Counted from the stretch's first letter, positions 33,588 to 44,895 are shown. The stretch: 64,000 bases of DNA from Gallionellales bacterium GWA2_54_124 (GCA_001801025.1 MGWO01000007.1:434001-498000), one strand, 5' to 3'. Translations and numbers: made by a program. Notes: generated by a model from the sequence alone, not told the origin.

Positions 33588-34313
33588 CTATTTATCCAGC
33601 AGGCTTTTAATGACGGCGCCGGCCAGCATATAGCCGAACAGCGGCGGCATATGGCTGATCGTGCCGTTGACCGCGCGGGGCCGGCCCTGTGAGGTCGGCT
33701 GGGGTGGTAAGGGCTGGCTCGGGTGTTCATTCGAGAATACGGTCAGGATGCCGCGGCGTATATTGTGGTGTTTAAGCAGTAGTTTTCTCATCTGGCGGGC
33801 CAGCGGGCACATCTCGGTCTGGCTGATATCGGCAAGCTTGATGCAGGCCGGATCAAGCCGGTTGCCGGCACCCATGCTGGAGGCGATTTTCAGATTCTGA
33901 GCGTAACTCTCTGCCACCAGTGCAACCTTGCAGGATAAGGAATCAATACAATCAATTACATAGTCGCAATCGGGCGGCAGTAATTCTTTGACATTGTCGA
34001 TGGTCAGAAATACTTTGAGCAGGGTTACCTGACAGTCGGGGTTGATGTCGGCAATGCGCGCCCGCATCAGTTCTGCTTTGGATTGTCCGACGGTAGAGAG
34101 CAGGGCGGGCAGCTGGCGATTGATGTTGCTGGTTACCACCACGTCGTGATCGAGCAGGGTCAGGCGGCCGATTCCGGCACGCGCCAGCGCTTCGGTGCAG
34201 TATGAACCCACGCCGCCCATGCCGGCTACGAAAACGTGGCAGCGGGCGAGCTTATCGATACCTTCATCGCCGATCAGGATTTGGGTGCGTTCGAACTGAG
34301 CTGGAATCGTCAT
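33588..34313 (-). CDS. tcdA: tRNA threonylcarbamoyladenosine dehydratase (ThiF/E1-like)
   Basis: FVAGMGGVGSYCTEALARAGIGRLTLLDHDVV, CDYVIDCIDSL; start at 34313 more likely than 34352. Confidence 0.9.
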   Translation of the reverse strand: MTIPAQFERTQILIGDEGIDKLARCHVFVAGMGGVGSYCTEALARAGIGRLTLLDHDVVVTSNINRQLPALLSTVGQSKAELMRARIADINPDCQVTLLKVFLTIDNVKELLPPDCDYVIDCIDSLSCKVALVAESYAQNLKIASSMGAGNRLDPACIKLADISQTEMCPLARQMRKLLLKHHNIRRGILTVFSNEHPSQPLPPQPTSQGRPRAVNGTISHMPPLFGYMLAGAVIKSLLDK

Positions 34314-34433
34314 TGGTGTCTTGCGAATTGTAATTGCGGCCGATTTTAACATGCGCGTTCAAAAAACAGCGCGGCGCATAAAACGCAGTGTGCGATTTCG
34401 CATCGTATAATAGCGGCCACAGGTTCAATTACT

Positions 34434-35219
34434 TTGGAGTTTCTCTTGTTTAAGTTCATCGGTTTTATGGCGGGTTTATATTTCTTAGGCTTTTTCGGCG
34501 CACTGCTCGGTCTGTTTGTCGGGTCTTTCTTTGATCGTCTGAAGGCGTATGGTCTGGGGGCTATGAATCCGCTGCAAAATGCGCTGCGTCAGGGCGTGTT
34601 TCTGGAAACTGTGTTCGTGCTGATGGGGAAGCTTGCCAAGGCCGATGGCGTGGTGACGCAGGATGAAATCGCGCACGTTGAGGAGTTCATGCAAAAACTG
34701 GGCATGACGGCGGAACATCGCAAGCAGGCCATTGTCTGGTTTAAGCAGGGCGCGGATCCCGCTTTCGAGACTGATGCGGTCTGTAAGCGGTTCATGATGA
34801 TCTGCGGGAGTACCAAAAATCTCAAGCAGGTGTTGCTGGTGTACTTAATTGTGATGGCGCTGGCCGACGGGCATTTTCATCCCGCGGAAGAGGCGCTGCT
34901 CACCGAGATTGCTGGCAAGCTGGGGTACGATCAGGCCGCATTCAGGCAGATACTCGACATGGTGCTGAACCAGTCTCATTTCGGTGCGGGCGCGGCCAGT
35001 CCTGTCGATGCGCTGGCGGATGCTTATAAGGCGTTGGGTGTTACGCCTGAGAGCACGGATGCGGAGATCAAGCGCGCCTATCGTCGCCTGATGAGCCAGT
35101 ATCACCCTGATAAACTGATCGGTCAGGGGATGCCGGCCGATATGGTTGCGATGGCCACCGAACAGGCCAAGGAAATTCAGCTGGCGCACGATTTAATCAA
35201 AAAGCATCGCAATATTTAA
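34434..35219 (+). CDS. djlA: DjlA-like co-chaperone: N-terminal TM, TerB, C-terminal J-domain
   Basis: GXXXG-rich TM, LMGKLAKADGVVTQDEI, YKALGVTPESTDAEIKRAYRRLMSQYHPDKL. Confidence 0.9.
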   Translation: MEFLLFKFIGFMAGLYFLGFFGALLGLFVGSFFDRLKAYGLGAMNPLQNALRQGVFLETVFVLMGKLAKADGVVTQDEIAHVEEFMQKLGMTAEHRKQAIVWFKQGADPAFETDAVCKRFMMICGSTKNLKQVLLVYLIVMALADGHFHPAEEALLTEIAGKLGYDQAAFRQILDMVLNQSHFGAGAASPVDALADAYKALGVTPESTDAEIKRAYRRLMSQYHPDKLIGQGMPADMVAMATEQAKEIQLAHDLIKKHRNI

Positions 35220-35222
35220 GTG

Positions 35223-35651
35223 CTATCTTCGTTTGGCGATTGTGCTCAGTGCGCGGCTTTTGTCGGCGCTGCCCGAGCTGGAGCCGAAGTAGTAGGACAC
35301 GACTTGCGTGGCGACTGTGGTGAGTGCGCCTAAGATATAAATGATGATGTCCTTCATTTCCGGACGCTGGGCCAGAATGCTGCCCTTCTCATCGCCGCTG
35401 AAAACGATGTACCAGTACATCCAGAAGGTCAGCAGTATGATGGCGAACGCGAGCAGCGCGTTGACGTTCGCTGCCAGCCAGCCCGACTGTTCGACTTCAC
35501 GGTTGCGCCGTTCAGCTTCGCTTCCAGGTGTGCCGGGATGTGCGTCCTGCCGGATAGCCGCTCTCGCGAGCTCGTTGGCCAATTCCTTTTTCGCCTCTTG
35601 CGACGTCGTGCCACTCATTGAAATGAGCGGGTGTTTTGCCTCGCTGTTCAT
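35223..35651 (-). CDS. Holin-like small membrane protein
   Basis: Two TM segments; VVSYYFGSSSGSADKSRAL resembles phage/GTA 3TM holins; 4-nt overlap with the lysozyme gene. Confidence 0.65.
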   Translation of the reverse strand: MNSEAKHPLISMSGTTSQEAKKELANELARAAIRQDAHPGTPGSEAERRNREVEQSGWLAANVNALLAFAIILLTFWMYWYIVFSGDEKGSILAQRPEMKDIIIYILGALTTVATQVVSYYFGSSSGSADKSRALSTIAKRR

Positions 35652-36187
35652 GATCCGACTCCTTCCAGTGTGCGTTTTACCCAGCCAAAGAAATATTTTT
35701 TGCTGTCCGGCCGCTGTTCGCAGATGCTGATGTAACGGGCAATTTTGTGCAGCGAAAACCGAGCCAGAAAAGTGCCGGGATCTGTGGCATTTATTTTTTT
35801 AAGCGTCTCAGGGCCGATGATGCCATCCGGTTTTTCGCCTACGGTGAGCTGTGCCAGTTTTGCGCTGGTGTAAGTGCCGGCATTGACGGCAAAGTCGAAG
35901 ATAGACTGGGCGATGCGCTGATCTGTCATGTCGCCGCCGCGCAGCTTGTTCCAGTAGTTGATTTCAAAGAAGGACTTAATTTTCTCTTGTAACTCAGGGA
36001 TGCGGTCGAGATTGGCGGGGAAGGCGCTTTCCTGCTTTGCGCGATCGATTAAAATCCAGCCGTCCCATTTTGAATTGAGTTTGCGTGCGATTCCCTGATA
36101 GGTTTCACCGCCGGGATCCTGCGGGTCGTTCACATAGCCACCCTCGGCCTGACAGGTTGCGGTGTAAGCAGATGCAAATTCGGCCAT
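35648..36187 (-). CDS. GH108-family endolysin/lysozyme (N-acetylmuramidase-like)
   Basis: QAEGGYVNDPQDPGGETYQGIARKLN catalytic-Glu motif of GH108; C-terminal PG-binding_3-like segment. Confidence 0.85.
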   Translation of the reverse strand: MAEFASAYTATCQAEGGYVNDPQDPGGETYQGIARKLNSKWDGWILIDRAKQESAFPANLDRIPELQEKIKSFFEINYWNKLRGGDMTDQRIAQSIFDFAVNAGTYTSAKLAQLTVGEKPDGIIGPETLKKINATDPGTFLARFSLHKIARYISICEQRPDSKKYFFGWVKRTLEGVGS

Positions 36188-36334
36188 GATGACTCCTGTG
36201 TTGAAGTAAGGAGGCGCGCGCGGGTCTCCGTTCGAGCAGGGTAATGGCGGGGCGGGGGGCGGTCAATATGCCTTATTGTCTAGATATTTCGGCCGAGTTG
36301 CGGCTCGTGTCCTGATTAAAGCAAGGTGAGAAAC

Positions 36335-36365
36335 AAAAAGGACACCCGAAGGTGTCCTGTTTTTG
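36335..36365 (-). terminator. Intrinsic terminator downstream of the peptidylprolyl isomerase gene
   Basis: On the minus strand: AGGACACC TTCG GGTGTCCT TTTTG (UUCG tetraloop). Confidence 0.88.
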
Positions 36366-36383
36366 CGGCAGGCAGAAAAAACG

Positions 36384-37169
36384 TTAGTCTATTTTTGCAG
36401 CAGCGCGCAGATCTGCGATGATTTTCTGGATCGCTTGCTGTTGCAGGCGTTGCAGCAACTGCGGTTTGATTTCATCAAACGAAGGGACTTTCAAAGCGCG
36501 CATATCATCCAGTTTGATGACGTGCCAGCCGAATTGGGTTTGTACTGGATCTTTTGTGTACTCGCCTTTTTTCAGGTTCAGCAGCGCATTGGCGAACGGT
36601 TCAACGAAATTCTTCGGTACGGTCCAGCCCAAAGCACCGCCGCGCTCAGCAGAGCCGGTATCTTTGGATTTTTCAGCCAGTTTTTCAAATTTAGCCTTCT
36701 TGCCCAGTTGAGCGATGATGTCGCGTGCTTCGGCTTCGGTCGCAACCAGAATGTGGCGTGCGCTGTATTCCTTGTCGCCCAGCTTGGATTTCAGTGTTTC
36801 GTATCCTGCCTGCAATTGTGCATCGGTGACGGGATTTTTCTTCAGTTGCTCTTGAACGAAGGCGTTGATCAGCACGGTTTGCTTGGCCAGATCGATCTGT
36901 TGAACGATCTCAGCGGATTTATCCAGTCCGCTTGATGTGGCCGCTTGCGCCATCACTTCACGGTTAATCAAGTCGTCTAAAATCGCTTTGCGCAATTCCG
37001 GTGTGTCAGCCTGACCCTGTGCGAGTGCACTTTTGACGTTCAGTTCAACGCGTTCCTGACTGATTGCGACTTTGTTTACCACCGCAGCGGATTTATCTCC
37101 GGCAAAAGCCGGGTTGATCGCCAGAGCTGCCAAAATGGCCAGCGTTGCAAATTGCTTTGTTTTTAACAT
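36384..37169 (-). CDS. Parvulin-type peptidylprolyl isomerase (SurA/PpiC-like), exported
   Basis: Signal peptide; YSARHILVATEAEARDII, GGALGWTVPKNFVEPFANAL, VQTQFGWHVIKLDD. Confidence 0.93.
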   Translation of the reverse strand: MLKTKQFATLAILAALAINPAFAGDKSAAVVNKVAISQERVELNVKSALAQGQADTPELRKAILDDLINREVMAQAATSSGLDKSAEIVQQIDLAKQTVLINAFVQEQLKKNPVTDAQLQAGYETLKSKLGDKEYSARHILVATEAEARDIIAQLGKKAKFEKLAEKSKDTGSAERGGALGWTVPKNFVEPFANALLNLKKGEYTKDPVQTQFGWHVIKLDDMRALKVPSFDEIKPQLLQRLQQQAIQKIIADLRAAAKID

Positions 37170-37202
37170 AGTAGTCCTCGAGAAAAAACTTCAAACAACG
37201 AT

Positions 37203-37466
37203 TCAAATTTCGTCCGGCGTACTCGCCTGTATGTTGAGTGCATGAATGTCAGTCTTCATCATCTCGCCCAGCGCGGAATATATCATACGGTGGCGTGCTA
37301 ACGTACCCTTCCCCGCAAACTTATGCGTGACAATTTGTAACAGGTAATGCCCGCCACCGCTTTGTGCGCCCGCGTGCCCTGCGTGTTTATGGCTTTCATC
37401 GACGATATTCACGAAGGTCGGATTGAGCGATGCCAGACGAGCTTTCATTTTTTCGATGCGGCTCAT
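37203..37466 (-). CDS. BolA family protein
   Basis: IEKMKARLASLNPTFVNIVDESHKHAGHAG..ARHRMIYSALGEMMKTDIHALNIQASTP. Confidence 0.92.
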   Translation of the reverse strand: MSRIEKMKARLASLNPTFVNIVDESHKHAGHAGAQSGGGHYLLQIVTHKFAGKGTLARHRMIYSALGEMMKTDIHALNIQASTPDEI

Positions 37467-37765
37467 GCGGGTAGCGTCTTCCTGAACGGGCGTACGGCAA
37501 CATCGCGATAGACGCCGCCGCTGACATAGGGATCAGCGTTCGCCCAGGTTTGAGCCTCTATTAGTGAGGCGAATTCAGCCACGATCAGGCTGCCGGTATA
37601 GCCGGCTGTTCCCGGGTCTTCCGCATCCACGGCAGGGAAGGGACCTGCCAGTAGCAGCCGGCCCTGGGCTTGCAGCACCTGCAAGCGTGCGACATGAGCG
37701 GGGCGCGAATTAATGCGGGCCGCAAGACTGTCAGGTACATCGGTTCCGGTGATGGCATACCACAT
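37463..37765 (-). CDS. YciI family protein
   Basis: [47 protein letters not shown]..; YVSGGVYRDVAVRPF. Confidence 0.92.
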   Translation of the reverse strand: MWYAITGTDVPDSLAARINSRPAHVARLQVLQAQGRLLLAGPFPAVDAEDPGTAGYTGSLIVAEFASLIEAQTWANADPYVSGGVYRDVAVRPFRKTLPA

Positions 37766-38307
37766 CAGTTGGACTCCTTTTTTTCATCGATGTATTTGGC
37801 AAGCCACGCGCTTTGAGCGATGATAAACACCAGCATCATGCCGGTGAAACCGAAAAGTTTGAAATTGACCCAGGTGTCGGTCGAATAATTGAAGGCGACA
37901 TACAGGTTGATGAAGCCTAACACCGCAAAAAACAGACTCCAGCTCAGGTTCAGACGATCCCATACGCGCAGGGGCAGTGCCATTTTTTCGGAGAGCAGGG
38001 AGCGCATCAGATTCTTTTTGAAGAACAGGTTGGAGCCTAGCAGGATCACTGAAAACAGCCAGTACAGCACGCTGGGTTTAAATTTAATGAAAGTTTCGTC
38101 GTGCAGCAGCAAGGTGGCGCCGCCGAACACGCCGACGATGGCAAAGCTCACCCACAGCATCGCATCGACTTTGCCGTGTTTGTATTTGGTCCAGATGATC
38201 TGGGCTATGGTGGCGACAATGGCAATGGCCGTGGCGACAAAGATGCCCTGAAATTTGAAGGCGATAAAAAACAGGATGACGGGAAAAAGATCGAACAGCA
38301 GTTTCAT
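37765..38307 (-). CDS. yciB: Inner-membrane septation protein YciB/IspZ
   Basis: [27 protein letters not shown], multi-TM. Confidence 0.93.
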   Translation of the reverse strand: MKLLFDLFPVILFFIAFKFQGIFVATAIAIVATIAQIIWTKYKHGKVDAMLWVSFAIVGVFGGATLLLHDETFIKFKPSVLYWLFSVILLGSNLFFKKNLMRSLLSEKMALPLRVWDRLNLSWSLFFAVLGFINLYVAFNYSTDTWVNFKLFGFTGMMLVFIIAQSAWLAKYIDEKKESN

Positions 38308-38310
38308 GGT

Positions 38311-38706
38311 TTAGGGTCTGTCTAGGGTCAGTGAGGCGGAGTTAATGCAGTAGCGTAATCCGGTAGGCTGGGGGCCGTCGGGAAAAACGTGGCCCAGATG
38401 TGCGCCGCAATGCGCGCATTTTACTTCATCACGGCGCATGCCGTGGCTGGTGTCCGGTGCGACAGCGACATTGCCGGTTGCAAGCGGCTGCCAGAAACTG
38501 GGCCAGCCTGAGCCTGATTCAAATTTTGTGGCGGCATCAAACAGGGCGTGATTACAGCAAACACAGCGATAAACTCCCGCATCATGGCAATCCCAGTAGA
38601 TGCCGGTGAACGGCGGTTCGGTGCCGCACTGGCGACACACCTGATATTGCTCAGGGGTGAGTTTGGCGCGCCACTCGTCGTCTGATTGTAGGATAAATTC
38701 GCTCAC
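38311..38706 (-). CDS. msrB: Peptide-methionine (R)-S-oxide reductase
   Basis: [56 protein letters not shown] start overlapping the phoH stop. Confidence 0.94.
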   Translation of the reverse strand: MSEFILQSDDEWRAKLTPEQYQVCRQCGTEPPFTGIYWDCHDAGVYRCVCCNHALFDAATKFESGSGWPSFWQPLATGNVAVAPDTSHGMRRDEVKCAHCGAHLGHVFPDGPQPTGLRYCINSASLTLDRP

Positions 38707-40109
38707 AACACCTCGCCTGCATGATCCGCAAGGCGCGAGCGTTCGCCTCTGAGCAGGGTGATGTGACCGCCATGCTCCCATCCTTTGAAACGATCTACCA
38801 CATAGGTGAGGCCTGAGCTGCCTTCTGACAGATAAGGCGTGTCGATCTGCGCGATGTTACCCATGCAAACGACTTTGGTGCCGGGACCCGCGCGCGTGAT
38901 CAGCGTCTTCATCTGCTTTGGGGTGAGATTCTGCGACTCGTCGATGATGATGTATTTGTTCAGGAAGGTGCGGCCGCGCATGAAATTGAGCGATTTGACC
39001 TTGATGCGCGAGCGGATCAAATCGCGCGTCGCCGCTTTCCCCCAGTCGCCGGCCTCTTCGTCGTTTTTGTTGAGTACGTCCAGATTGTCATCGAGCGCAC
39101 CCATCCACGGCGTCATTTTTTCTTCTTCGGTGCCCGGCAAAAAGCCGATATCTTCGCCGACCGGCACCGTCACGCGGGTGATGATGATTTCAGAATACAG
39201 TTTCGTTTCCAGCGTTTGCATCAGGCCTGCGGCCAGTGTCAGCAAGGTCTTACCCGTTCCGGCCTGACCCAGCAGTGTTACGAAGTCGATTTCAGGGTCG
39301 AGCAGTAAATTGAGTACGAAATTCTGTTCGCGGTTGCGCGCGACGATGCCCCAGACATTGTGCTTGGTGCTGGTGTAATCGGTGAGGGTGCGCAACAGGG
39401 CTGTATTTTCGTTCTGCTCCAGCACGATCGCGTAAAACGGCACATCGTCTTCTTTGTAGACGAACTGGTTGATGAAGAGCGCGCCGCACAGCGGGCCGCT
39501 GATCTGGTAATAGGTGTGAGTGTCCTTGATCCACGACTTCATGTCGCGTCCGTGGGTGTCCCAGAAGTCGCCGGGCAATTCGAGGACGCCGCTATACAGC
39601 AGGTCGGTGTCTTCGAGCACCTTGTCGTTGAAGTAGTCCTGTGCTTCGAGCCCCAGCGCGCGGGCCTTGATGCGCATGTTGATGTCTTTGCTGACTAAAA
39701 TCACCGAGCGCGTCGGGTGCTGATGCTGCAGACCGATCACCACGCCTAAAATCGCGTTGTCGGCTTTGCCTAGTTCCAGGTTGTGCGGCAGTTCCTGTCT
39801 GATGAAGCTGGTCTGCAAAAACAGCCTTCCGGTACTGTTTTTGTGCATATCCGATTGCAGCGCGATGCCCTCGTCGATGTTGCGCGGCGCATCATTGACG
39901 ATTTCGTCGAGGAAACGGCTGACCTGACGTGCATTGCGCGCTACTTCGGTCATGCCCTTTTTCTTGTTATCCAGCTCTTCCAGTACAAACATCGGCAGGC
40001 AGATGTCGTGTTCTTCGAAGCGGTACAAACTGGTCGGATCGTGCAGTAATACATTCGTGTCCAGAACAAACAGCTTGGTATCGGATACCGCTTTTTTGAG
40101 CTTCGGCAT
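38703..40109 (-). CDS. PIN-domain/PhoH-family ATPase (PhoH2/YlaK-like)
   Basis: N-terminal PIN ([35 protein letters not shown]); Walker [38 protein letters not shown]. Confidence 0.95.
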   Translation of the reverse strand: MPKLKKAVSDTKLFVLDTNVLLHDPTSLYRFEEHDICLPMFVLEELDNKKKGMTEVARNARQVSRFLDEIVNDAPRNIDEGIALQSDMHKNSTGRLFLQTSFIRQELPHNLELGKADNAILGVVIGLQHQHPTRSVILVSKDINMRIKARALGLEAQDYFNDKVLEDTDLLYSGVLELPGDFWDTHGRDMKSWIKDTHTYYQISGPLCGALFINQFVYKEDDVPFYAIVLEQNENTALLRTLTDYTSTKHNVWGIVARNREQNFVLNLLLDPEIDFVTLLGQAGTGKTLLTLAAGLMQTLETKLYSEIIITRVTVPVGEDIGFLPGTEEEKMTPWMGALDDNLDVLNKNDEEAGDWGKAATRDLIRSRIKVKSLNFMRGRTFLNKYIIIDESQNLTPKQMKTLITRAGPGTKVVCMGNIAQIDTPYLSEGSSGLTYVVDRFKGWEHGGHITLLRGERSRLADHAGEVL

Positions 40110-40119
40110 GATCTATCCT

Positions 40120-40566
40120 TCAGTTGAGTGTTGCGACGAAATCCAAAACTTCCTGTGCGTGTCCGTCGGCTTTGAGTCCGCGCCATTCACGGCGCAACGC
40201 CCCCATACTATCGAACACGAACGTACTGCGTTCGATGCCGCGTACCTGCTTGCCGTACATATTTTTTTGTTTCATGACGCCGAACAGATTGCATACGGTT
40301 TCATCGGGATCGGACAGCAGCTCAAAGGGCAGTGTGAATTTTTCTTTGAAATTTTCATGCGATTTCAGGCTGTCGCGCGAGATGCCGGCGACCATGCAAT
40401 TTGCCTGCACAAATTGTTCATGCAGATCGCGGAATTGCTGCGCTTCGGTGGTGCAACCGGGGGTGTTGTCCTTAGGGTAGAAGAACAGAACCAGATGCCG
40501 GCCTCGTGCGGATGAGCGTGTGAAGGATGATCCGCCAGTCGCGGGCAGTGTGAAATCGGGTGTCAT
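40120..40566 (-). CDS. bcp: Thioredoxin-dependent peroxiredoxin (BCP family)
   Basis: VLFFYPKDNTPGCTTEAQQFRDL. Confidence 0.95.
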   Translation of the reverse strand: MTPDFTLPATGGSSFTRSSARGRHLVLFFYPKDNTPGCTTEAQQFRDLHEQFVQANCMVAGISRDSLKSHENFKEKFTLPFELLSDPDETVCNLFGVMKQKNMYGKQVRGIERSTFVFDSMGALRREWRGLKADGHAQEVLDFVATLN

Positions 40567-40628
40567 GATTCAACTTTCAAAAAATGTTGCCATTGGTCAA
40601 TTGAATTGTAAACTTTAAACGATGCGTT

Positions 40629-41642
40629 TCAGAGTCCGGCGTCGATAAGGTATGCAGTGTCCTTGCTCATTTCGTTCTGGGTAAGCAAGTACCTGATGCG
40701 ATTGCGTCCCTCGTGTTTGGCTGTATACAGTGCTGTGTCCGCGGTATTGAGCAGAAGATGCGCATCGCAATTGCTGTTAACCGAATGTGTGGCAATGCCG
40801 ATGCTCAAGGTCACCCGCCCGGCAGCGTTCGATTTCGCGTGAGGAATATTTAATTTCAGCATGGCATGCTGTATCTTTTGGGCAACGGCACGCGCGCCTT
40901 CCAGTTCGCAATCAGGCAGCAAGATGGCGAATTCTTCTCCTCCATAGCGTGTCACGACATCCGTGGTCCGATTGAGTTGAGACTTCATCAGTTCGACAAT
41001 ACGGATCAGTACGCGGTCGCCTGCGGGGTGGCCATAGAAGTCGTTGTAGTCTTTGAAATAATCGATGTCCAGCATTAGCAATGCAAGTGGCGTTCCCTGC
41101 CGGTTGACGCGTCCGAATTCCGCCTTGAAGCGCTCGTTAAAGTAGCGGCGGTTATAGGCGCCTGTCAGGCCATCCGTTGTCGCATCGATACTCAGTTGCT
41201 TAGAGTGCAATTTGAGCATGTGTTCACGGGTAAATGACACGCTGGTGTCGGTGATCTGAATCAGGCACTGGTGCGTGCCATCTGGCGTGATAATCGGTGT
41301 GAGGCTGACTGATTGATGGATGCGGGCCTGCTGTTTTTTTCGTGTGCAGGGCAAGGGGTAGAGCGGCAGAGGCGAGCGGTGCAGGATGCTCGATAGTACG
41401 ACGGGTAATTTGTAGGTCAGTGCATTTTGCATCGCTATTTTGAATGAGGCGCCTAAGCCATCTGTAAACAGCGATTCGAGCGTTTGACCAACGGCCTGTT
41501 TTTCAGTGATGCCGCTATGCTCAGATACCCAGTCATTCCATAATACGACAACGCCTTGGTCATCGATTAGAATCAATCCTAAATTGATTGCATTCCAGAT
41601 CGAGTTCCAGACTAAATTTTGGACGTGAGTGGCGGGGTTCAT
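40629..41642 (-). CDS. Diguanylate cyclase with PAS domain (GGDEF as YGGEEF)
   Basis: DATTDGLTGAYNRRYF, DIDYFKDYNDFYGHPAGDRVL, RYGGEEFAILLP. Confidence 0.95.
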   Translation of the reverse strand: MNPATHVQNLVWNSIWNAINLGLILIDDQGVVVLWNDWVSEHSGITEKQAVGQTLESLFTDGLGASFKIAMQNALTYKLPVVLSSILHRSPLPLYPLPCTRKKQQARIHQSVSLTPIITPDGTHQCLIQITDTSVSFTREHMLKLHSKQLSIDATTDGLTGAYNRRYFNERFKAEFGRVNRQGTPLALLMLDIDYFKDYNDFYGHPAGDRVLIRIVELMKSQLNRTTDVVTRYGGEEFAILLPDCELEGARAVAQKIQHAMLKLNIPHAKSNAAGRVTLSIGIATHSVNSNCDAHLLLNTADTALYTAKHEGRNRIRYLLTQNEMSKDTAYLIDAGL

Positions 41643-41648
41643 GCGTAC

Positions 41649-42260
41649 TCAGATGCCGGTGATGAAAGCGTCGATATGAGAGAGGAATTCTTTCAGCGAC
41701 GAGGTGCTGAGCAGAAAAACCAGACAGCCTTGTGTTTGGCGTTTTTCTATCGTCAGATCAATGTGTAGTGCCATCATAACAGGCTGGTCAATCTCACCAG
41801 TGATGTTTTGCAACAGGAACTCGGGCGAATCGACAGTATACTGGGGCAGGGTGCTCTGCAGCGTCAGTCCGAGCAAATCGGCCATCGCAGACAGGCAGGC
41901 ATTCAATATAATGTTGCCCAGTTCGCACATGGCATCTTGTTCAAACTCCGCTAATTCTGCGAGGCTCACGTGCGATCCCATCATGTCGCGTACAATTTCC
42001 AGTGCGCGCTCTTCTGTGAACAGCAGCATCGCTATCGCATCAAACGGTCCGCTGAAGTGCTGCCTGACGGCACCGACGCGTGCGCTGTCCAGCGGCAACT
42101 TCTGGGCTTGAATTTCAGAAGAGGGGAAAATCTGTACGTGCGGTACGGACAGCTGAACTTCCTCGCCGATGATTTCGCTCAGGCTGGAAGCTGCGCGGCC
42201 TGCACCGATATTGAAAATCTCGCAAAGGGCATCCGTGTGCAATTCAGATAAAGAAATCAC
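41649..42260 (-). CDS. CheC-like chemotaxis phosphatase
   Basis: ALCEIFNIGAGRAASSLSEIIGEEV and AMCELGNIILNACLSAMADLLG (paired E..N active-site helices). Confidence 0.88.
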   Translation of the reverse strand: MISLSELHTDALCEIFNIGAGRAASSLSEIIGEEVQLSVPHVQIFPSSEIQAQKLPLDSARVGAVRQHFSGPFDAIAMLLFTEERALEIVRDMMGSHVSLAELAEFEQDAMCELGNIILNACLSAMADLLGLTLQSTLPQYTVDSPEFLLQNITGEIDQPVMMALHIDLTIEKRQTQGCLVFLLSTSSLKEFLSHIDAFITGI

Positions 42261-42634
42261 ACCGCACCTTCGAAGTGGTCGAGCGCTTGCAAGACGGTTT
42301 TTTCGGTAACGGGCTTGGACACGAAGCGGGCGCCGAGCTCGATGGCGCGTGTCTGCTGTGTCTCCTGAATATTTGCCGAGAAAATGGCGATGCGAATTTC
42401 AGGATGCTTGTCGAGAATTTGCTCTGCTGCATCCGTACCCAGCATGCCGGGCATGTTGATATCCATGCTGATGAAATCAGGCAGGTCGCGCTCGACTATC
42501 TGGAGCGCTTCATCGCCGCTAGTCGCTTCAATGATCAGCCATTGCGGGCGTTTTGCCAGAATGAATGTGCGGATCATCAGTCGGGAGAGTCGGCTGTCGT
42601 CAACGATGAGCATTTTTTTGATGCTATTTGGCAT
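42257..42634 (-). CDS. CheY-like response regulator
   Basis: MLIVDDSRLSRLMIRTFI, DFISMDINMPGMLGTDA, FVSKPVTEK; ATGA overlap with the cheC-like gene. Confidence 0.95.
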   Translation of the reverse strand: MPNSIKKMLIVDDSRLSRLMIRTFILAKRPQWLIIEATSGDEALQIVERDLPDFISMDINMPGMLGTDAAEQILDKHPEIRIAIFSANIQETQQTRAIELGARFVSKPVTEKTVLQALDHFEGAV

Positions 42635-42773
42635 GATTTGTTGCTCGTGGATTTTGTCTGTCGTAATTCTATCCCAGTTCGACTATTTTGACAGCATTGT
42701 GAGCATCAATTAGACGTGAATCCGGAACGGGGTTTTTGGTATCAGCGCAATGTTTTTTGGCCGGTGGACGTGA

Positions 42774-43785
<1,012 letters not shown>

Positions 43786-43803
43786 CTGATCAGAAAGAGC
43801 CAC

Positions 43804-44241
43804 ATGAGCAATCCTTTTAGCGTAAGTCTGATTTGCTGGCACGATGGCGAACCTCTGCTCAAGTCCGTCCGCGAGGCGGTATTCATTCATGAACAGGGTA
43901 TTTCTCCCGAGCTGGAGTGGGATGGCGCGGATGAGCATTGCCGTCATGCGCTGGTACTGAGTGCGCAGGGCGAGGCGATCGGCTGCGGCCGTATGATGTC
44001 GGACGGTCACATCGGGCGTATCGCGGTGTTGGCAAAATGGCGCAAACAGAAAGTCGGAACCGCGATCGTTGAGGCGTTGCTCGACTATGCGCGTGCACAC
44101 GATTATCCTCAGGCGGATGTCGATGCGCAGACCTATGCGATGCCGTTCTATCATAGCTTTGAATTCATCGAGGAGGGGGCTGCATTTATCGATGCGGGCT
44201 TGCCTCACATTAAGATGCGACTCAAGTTACTTGCCCGTTAA
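43804..44241 (+). CDS. GNAT-family N-acetyltransferase
   Basis: VREAVFIHEQGISPELEWDGAD, GRIAVLAKWRKQKVGTAIVEALL. Confidence 0.92.
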   Translation: MSNPFSVSLICWHDGEPLLKSVREAVFIHEQGISPELEWDGADEHCRHALVLSAQGEAIGCGRMMSDGHIGRIAVLAKWRKQKVGTAIVEALLDYARAHDYPQADVDAQTYAMPFYHSFEFIEEGAAFIDAGLPHIKMRLKLLAR

Positions 44242-44895
44242 ATAGTCGGCTACGCTGAAATTCATCACGGCTTCGGGTCGCGAAACGGTAAAGGCGGTGA
44301 TCACGGCACCGGTGGCAAACGCTTCCGCGAAGATGAGGATGGGGGCGGGGATCAGGTAGTGGTACTGGATTTCCGGCCAGGTGTAGTGGGTGAGCGCGAG
44401 CAATACCAGTGTGGTGGCCGCCATCATCAGCATGCTCGCCAATGCCGCGCAGGCAAACCCGTTTACCAGCACGAACAGGAATAAATTTTTCGGCAGGTAG
44501 CGCCGGCAAAAGCGCAGCAGCATTTCGCCAAACAGCATGGGTACGGCCAGCATCAGCAGCCCGTTGATGCCCAGTGTTGCAAGCTCCTGTCCGGAATACA
44601 GCCAGCTGCCTGCCATGATCAGGGTGAGCGCAATCAGCGCAATTGGCCATCCGAACATTAGCAGGAACAGGGTTGCGCCGATCAGGTGGAAATTAAAACC
44701 CGGGCGGATGCCCGCGCTCATTTGCCAGAAAGCGGCAGTGCAAAAAATAAGCCCGATCAAGGCATTGAACATGCCCTGATTGTTGAACAGGGTTTGCCAG
44801 GGCGCGCATCTCGCAGCCCGGTACAGCAAAAAGGCAAAGGCATAATTGGCCAGCAACAGGCTATCGCCGGTGAATAGCGCAGCCGGCAGGTTCAT
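44227..44895 (-). CDS. CbiM-like energy-coupling-factor permease component
   Basis: Multi-TM; MSAGIRPGFNFHLIGATLFLLMFGWPIALIAL; CbiM-family-like. Confidence 0.75.
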   Translation of the reverse strand: MNLPAALFTGDSLLLANYAFAFLLYRAARCAPWQTLFNNQGMFNALIGLIFCTAAFWQMSAGIRPGFNFHLIGATLFLLMFGWPIALIALTLIMAGSWLYSGQELATLGINGLLMLAVPMLFGEMLLRFCRRYLPKNLFLFVLVNGFACAALASMLMMAATTLVLLALTHYTWPEIQYHYLIPAPILIFAEAFATGAVITAFTVSRPEAVMNFSVADYLTGK

